NCBI GenBank assembly: GCA_003229995.1
Contig: QIGJ01000008.1
Span: forward strand, 1-7,127
Source of the DNA: Gammaproteobacteria bacterium
GTDB lineage: Bacteria > Pseudomonadota > Gammaproteobacteria > SZUA-152
DNA: 7,127 nt
Direction: 5' to 3'
The first letter of the stretch is position 1. Each line of letters begins with the position of its first letter. Below, piece after piece: positions 4,141 through 7,127 of the stretch. The position numbers were made by a program, and so were the translations under genes. Below the pieces are notes generated by a model that was not told where the DNA came from, made no database searches, and worked only from the letters and a program-made list of their open reading frames with translations.

Positions 4141-7127
4141 ATGGCTTACTCCTTCACTGAAAAGAAACGTATCCGTAAGGATTTCGGCAAGTTTCCTAAA
4201 GTCATGGAGGTACCGTACCTGTTGGAAATCCAGCTGGCATCGTACCGTAAATTTCTCCAGACCGATGTGCCTTTGGCAGAGCGTGGTGACTATGGATTGC
4301 ATGGCGCTCTGAAAAGTGTGTTACCCATTGTCAGTTATTCTGGTAGCGCGGGCTTGGAGTATGTTGATTATCGTCTGGGCACTCCGACGTTTAATGTGAA
4401 GGAATGCCAGTTGCGTGGTATGACCTATTCCGCACCATTGCGTGTCACGGTCAAATTGATCATCTATGACAAGGATTCCAAGAAAAATCCGAAGCCGATC
4501 AAGGAAATCCGCGAGCAGGAAATCTACATGGGTGAAATTCCCCTGATGACTGATAACGGTACCTTTGTCATTAACGGTACTGAGCGCGTTATTGTTTCTC
4601 AGCTGCATCGTTCGCCTGGTGTATTTTTTGATCACGACAAGGGTAAAACCCATTCTTCGGGTAAGCTGCTCTACCATGCCCAGGTGATTCCTTATCGCGG
4701 TTCCTGGCTGGACTTTGAATTTGATCCCAAAGACCTGGTACATGTGCGTATTGACCGCCGTCGAAAACTGCCGGCTACGGTTATCCTGCATGCCTTGGGG
4801 TATAGCGACGAAGAGATCCTGGCGATGTTCTTCGAAAATGATTCTTTCACGCTGGGTAAAGAAGAAGCCAAGTTGAAACTGGTGCCTGAGCGTTTGCGAG
4901 GTGATACCGCAGCCTATGATATTAAGATCAAAGGCAAAGTTATTGCGGAAAAAGGGCGTCGCATCACTGCACGTCATATCAAGGAGCTTGAAAAGGCCGA
5001 CATCAAAACGTTGCCGGTGCCGTTTGAGTATTTGATTGGCAAAGCTCTGGCGAGCGCTGTGGTGGATAAAGAAAGTGGTGAAATCGTTGCCAATACCAAC
5101 GAAGAGATCACCGAAGAGTTGCTGGTTAAACTACAGGAAGCAAGCGTCAAAAGTATTGAAACGGTTTACACCAACGACCTTGATCGTGGTCCGTTTATTG
5201 CGGATACTTTGCGTGCAGATAATTCTACCAACAACCTCGAAGCCAAGGTGGAAATCTATCGCATGATGCGTCCTGGTGAACCACCTACCAAGGATGCCGC
5301 CGAGACCCTGTTCCAGAATCTGTTTTTTAATCCGGATCGTTATGATCTGTCCTCTGTGGGCCGTATGAAGTTTAACCGCCGTCTCGGTCGTGCGGAAAAC
5401 ACTGGCGATGGTGTATTGAGTTCGGACGACATTGTCGATGTGCTGAAAATGCTCATCGATATTCGTAACGGCAATGGTGTAGTGGATGACATCGATCATC
5501 TGGGCAACCGTCGTGTACGCTCTGTCGGTGAGATGGCAGAAAACCAGTTCCGCGTTGGTCTGGTGCGCGTGGAACGTGCAGTGAAAGAGCGTTTGAGTAT
5601 CGCTGAAAGCGAAGGTCTGATGCCACAGGATCTGATTAACGCCAAGCCGGTGTCTGCTGCTATCAAGGAATTTTTTGGCAGTTCGCAGTTGTCGCAGTTT
5701 ATGGATCAGAACAACCCACTGTCGGAAGTCACCCATAAACGTCGTGTTTCGGCCTTGGGTCCGGGTGGTTTGACCCGTGAGCGTGCCGGTTTTGAGGTGC
5801 GCGATGTTCATCCGACGCATTACGGTCGTGTTTGCCCCATCGAAACACCTGAAGGTCCGAATATCGGGCTGATTAACTCGCTGGCAGTGTATGCGCGTAC
5901 CAACGATTACGGTTTCCTAGAAACGCCGTATCGTAAAGTAGTTGATGGCGTAGTGACGGGTGATATTGAATACCTGTCTGCTATCGAAGAAGGTCAGTAT
6001 GTGATTGCTCAGGCCAATATCACGCTCGATAAAAAGGGTAAACTGATTGATGATATGGTGGCGGCTCGCCACCTGAATGAAACGACGATGTCCTTCCCGG
6101 ACAAAGTAGACTATATAGACGTATCACCACGCCAAATTGTATCCATTGCCGCAGCACTGATTCCGTTTCTTGAACATGATGATGCCAACCGTGCATTGAT
6201 GGGCTCGAATATGCAGCGTCAGGCTGTGCCGACGTTGCGTGCGGACAAGCCGTTGGTGGGTACGGGTATTGAACGTGTTGTTGCCATCGACTCAGGCGTT
6301 ACCGTGATCGCCACGCGTGGCGGCCGGGTGGATATGGTGGATGCCAGCCGTATTGTGGTGCGTGTCAATGATGATGAAACCGCTGCGGGTGAGCCGGGCG
6401 TGGACATCTACAATTTGACTAAATACACCCGTTCGAATCAGAACACCTGTATCAATCAAAAACCGCTGGTGAAACCCGGTGATGAGGTGGCGCGAGGTGA
6501 TGTGCTAGCTGATGGCCCGTCCACTGATATGGGCGAGCTGGCGTTGGGGCAGAACATGCTGGTGGCCTTCATGCCTTGGAATGGTTACAACTTTGAGGAT
6601 TCCATTCTCATCTCTGAACGTGTGGTGAAGGAAGATCGTTACACCACGATTCATATCGAAGAACTCACCTGTATGGCGCGTGATACCAAATTGGGCTCGG
6701 AAGAAGTTACCAGTGACATTCCGAATGTGGGTGAAGGTGCGTTGGCCAACCTGGATGAAGCTGGTGTGGTGTACGTAGGTGCTGAAGTGAAACCGGGTGA
6801 TATTCTGGTGGGCAAGGTGACACCGAAGGGTGAAACTCAGTTGACGCCGGAAGAAAAACTGTTGCGTGCAATTTTTGGTGAAAAAGCCTCCGACGTGAAA
6901 GACACTTCGTTGCGGGTACCCTCGGGTATGGATGGCGTGGTTATTGACGTGCGTGTTTTTACCCGTGATGGCGTGGACAAAGACACACGCGCCTTGCAAG
7001 TGGAAGAATCCGATCTCGCTTCGGTGAAAAAGGATTTGAAGGACGAGTATCGCATCATGGAGGACGATATTTATCAGCGTGCGGAAAAACTGCTTTCCGG
7101 CAAGGTTGCCGATGGTGGTCCGAACCA
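4141..7127 (+). CDS. rpoB: RNA polymerase beta subunit (partial, 3' end beyond window)
   Basis: The frame is open from ATG 4141 to the right edge: 995 codons and two bases of an expected ~1360. Beta forms one pincer and much of the catalytic cleft of core RNA polymerase. The start [18 protein letters not shown] matches E. coli and has GAGGA (4130-4134) six bases upstream. Conserved blocks seen include [20 protein letters not shown], the rifampicin pocket [17 protein letters not shown] (513-529) followed by [33 protein letters not shown] (with E819 and D820 near the active site), and [20 protein letters not shown]. Numbering is six above E. coli. D522, H532, R535 and S537 (E. coli 516, 526, 529, 531) are wild type, predicting rifampicin sensitivity. 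The catalytic-loop region with GDKMAGRHGNKG, the C-terminal clamp region and presumably rpoC lie outside. No frameshift was found. Confidence 0.98.
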   Translation, partial: MAYSFTEKKRIRKDFGKFPKVMEVPYLLEIQLASYRKFLQTDVPLAERGDYGLHGALKSVLPIVSYSGSAGLEYVDYRLGTPTFNVKECQLRGMTYSAPLRVTVKLIIYDKDSKKNPKPIKEIREQEIYMGEIPLMTDNGTFVINGTERVIVSQLHRSPGVFFDHDKGKTHSSGKLLYHAQVIPYRGSWLDFEFDPKDLVHVRIDRRRKLPATVILHALGYSDEEILAMFFENDSFTLGKEEAKLKLVPERLRGDTAAYDIKIKGKVIAEKGRRITARHIKELEKADIKTLPVPFEYLIGKALASAVVDKESGEIVANTNEEITEELLVKLQEASVKSIETVYTNDLDRGPFIADTLRADNSTNNLEAKVEIYRMMRPGEPPTKDAAETLFQNLFFNPDRYDLSSVGRMKFNRRLGRAENTGDGVLSSDDIVDVLKMLIDIRNGNGVVDDIDHLGNRRVRSVGEMAENQFRVGLVRVERAVKERLSIAESEGLMPQDLINAKPVSAAIKEFFGSSQLSQFMDQNNPLSEVTHKRRVSALGPGGLTRERAGFEVRDVHPTHYGRVCPIETPEGPNIGLINSLAVYARTNDYGFLETPYRKVVDGVVTGDIEYLSAIEEGQYVIAQANITLDKKGKLIDDMVAARHLNETTMSFPDKVDYIDVSPRQIVSIAAALIPFLEHDDANRALMGSNMQRQAVPTLRADKPLVGTGIERVVAIDSGVTVIATRGGRVDMVDASRIVVRVNDDETAAGEPGVDIYNLTKYTRSNQNTCINQKPLVKPGDEVARGDVLADGPSTDMGELALGQNMLVAFMPWNGYNFEDSILISERVVKEDRYTTIHIEELTCMARDTKLGSEEVTSDIPNVGEGALANLDEAGVVYVGAEVKPGDILVGKVTPKGETQLTPEEKLLRAIFGEKASDVKDTSLRVPSGMDGVVIDVRVFTRDGVDKDTRALQVEESDLASVKKDLKDEYRIMEDDIYQRAEKLLSGKVADGGPN

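Noticed and set aside
4100..4312. 70-residue plus-strand frame overlapping the rpoB start
   Set aside because: Out of frame with rpoB, which is certain by homology and has a good ribosome site.
4321..4977. 218-residue open frame on the minus strand inside rpoB
   Set aside because: Antisense shadow of the conserved N-terminal half of beta; composition (many His, Gln, Phe) is typical of reverse-frame translation.
5131..5820. 229-residue open frame on the minus strand inside rpoB
   Set aside because: It is wholly antisense to highly conserved rpoB codons, has no ribosome site or recognisable domain, and arises from codon bias.

Overview
The window is a core chromosomal locus of a gammaproteobacterium. 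It runs in one direction (+ strand): 3' end of tuf (EF-Tu), tRNA-Trp(CCA), secE, nusG, rplK (L11), rplA (L1), rplJ (L10), rplL (L7/L12), then the first 995 codons of rpoB, which runs off the right edge. All protein sequences resemble the Escherichia coli and Pseudomonas orthologues closely along their length. A tRNA-Trp gene between tuf and secE is the arrangement I associate with pseudomonads and related marine gammaproteobacteria rather than enterics. GC content is moderate. I cannot name a genus from the sequence alone.

Layout. 1-92: end of tuf. 93-260: non-coding, with a degenerate AT-rich repeat, then a strong-looking stable-RNA promoter with an AT palindrome upstream, a TATGAT -10 box and a GC-rich discriminator, overlapped by a perfect 10-bp dyad. 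261-336: tRNA-Trp. 337-475: spacer. 476-1393: secE and nusG. 1394-1494: leader of rplK with a possible L1 feedback site. 1495-2624: rplK and rplA, joined by a TAATG overlap. 2625-2924: 300-base structured leader of rplJ, in the position of the L10 autoregulatory leader. 2925-3943: rplJ and rplL. 3944-4140: rplL-rpoB spacer with three consecutive stem-loops, one of about 22 bp. 4141-7127: rpoB, partial.

The genes jointly serve gene expression: an elongation factor, a charging-ready tRNA, the secretion channel subunit SecE, the transcription factor NusG, four large-subunit proteins forming the L1 stalk (L1) and the GTPase-associated stalk (L11, L10, L7/L12), and RNA polymerase beta. Regulation is expected at RNA level: L1 acting on the rplK leader, L10-L7/L12 acting on the rplJ leader, and partial termination or RNase III processing between rplL and rpoB to lower polymerase output relative to stalk protein.

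I found no mobile element, CRISPR array, foreign gene, frameshift or undescribed system. The points worth a second look are all in the non-coding spacers and in the short, TTG-started secE.
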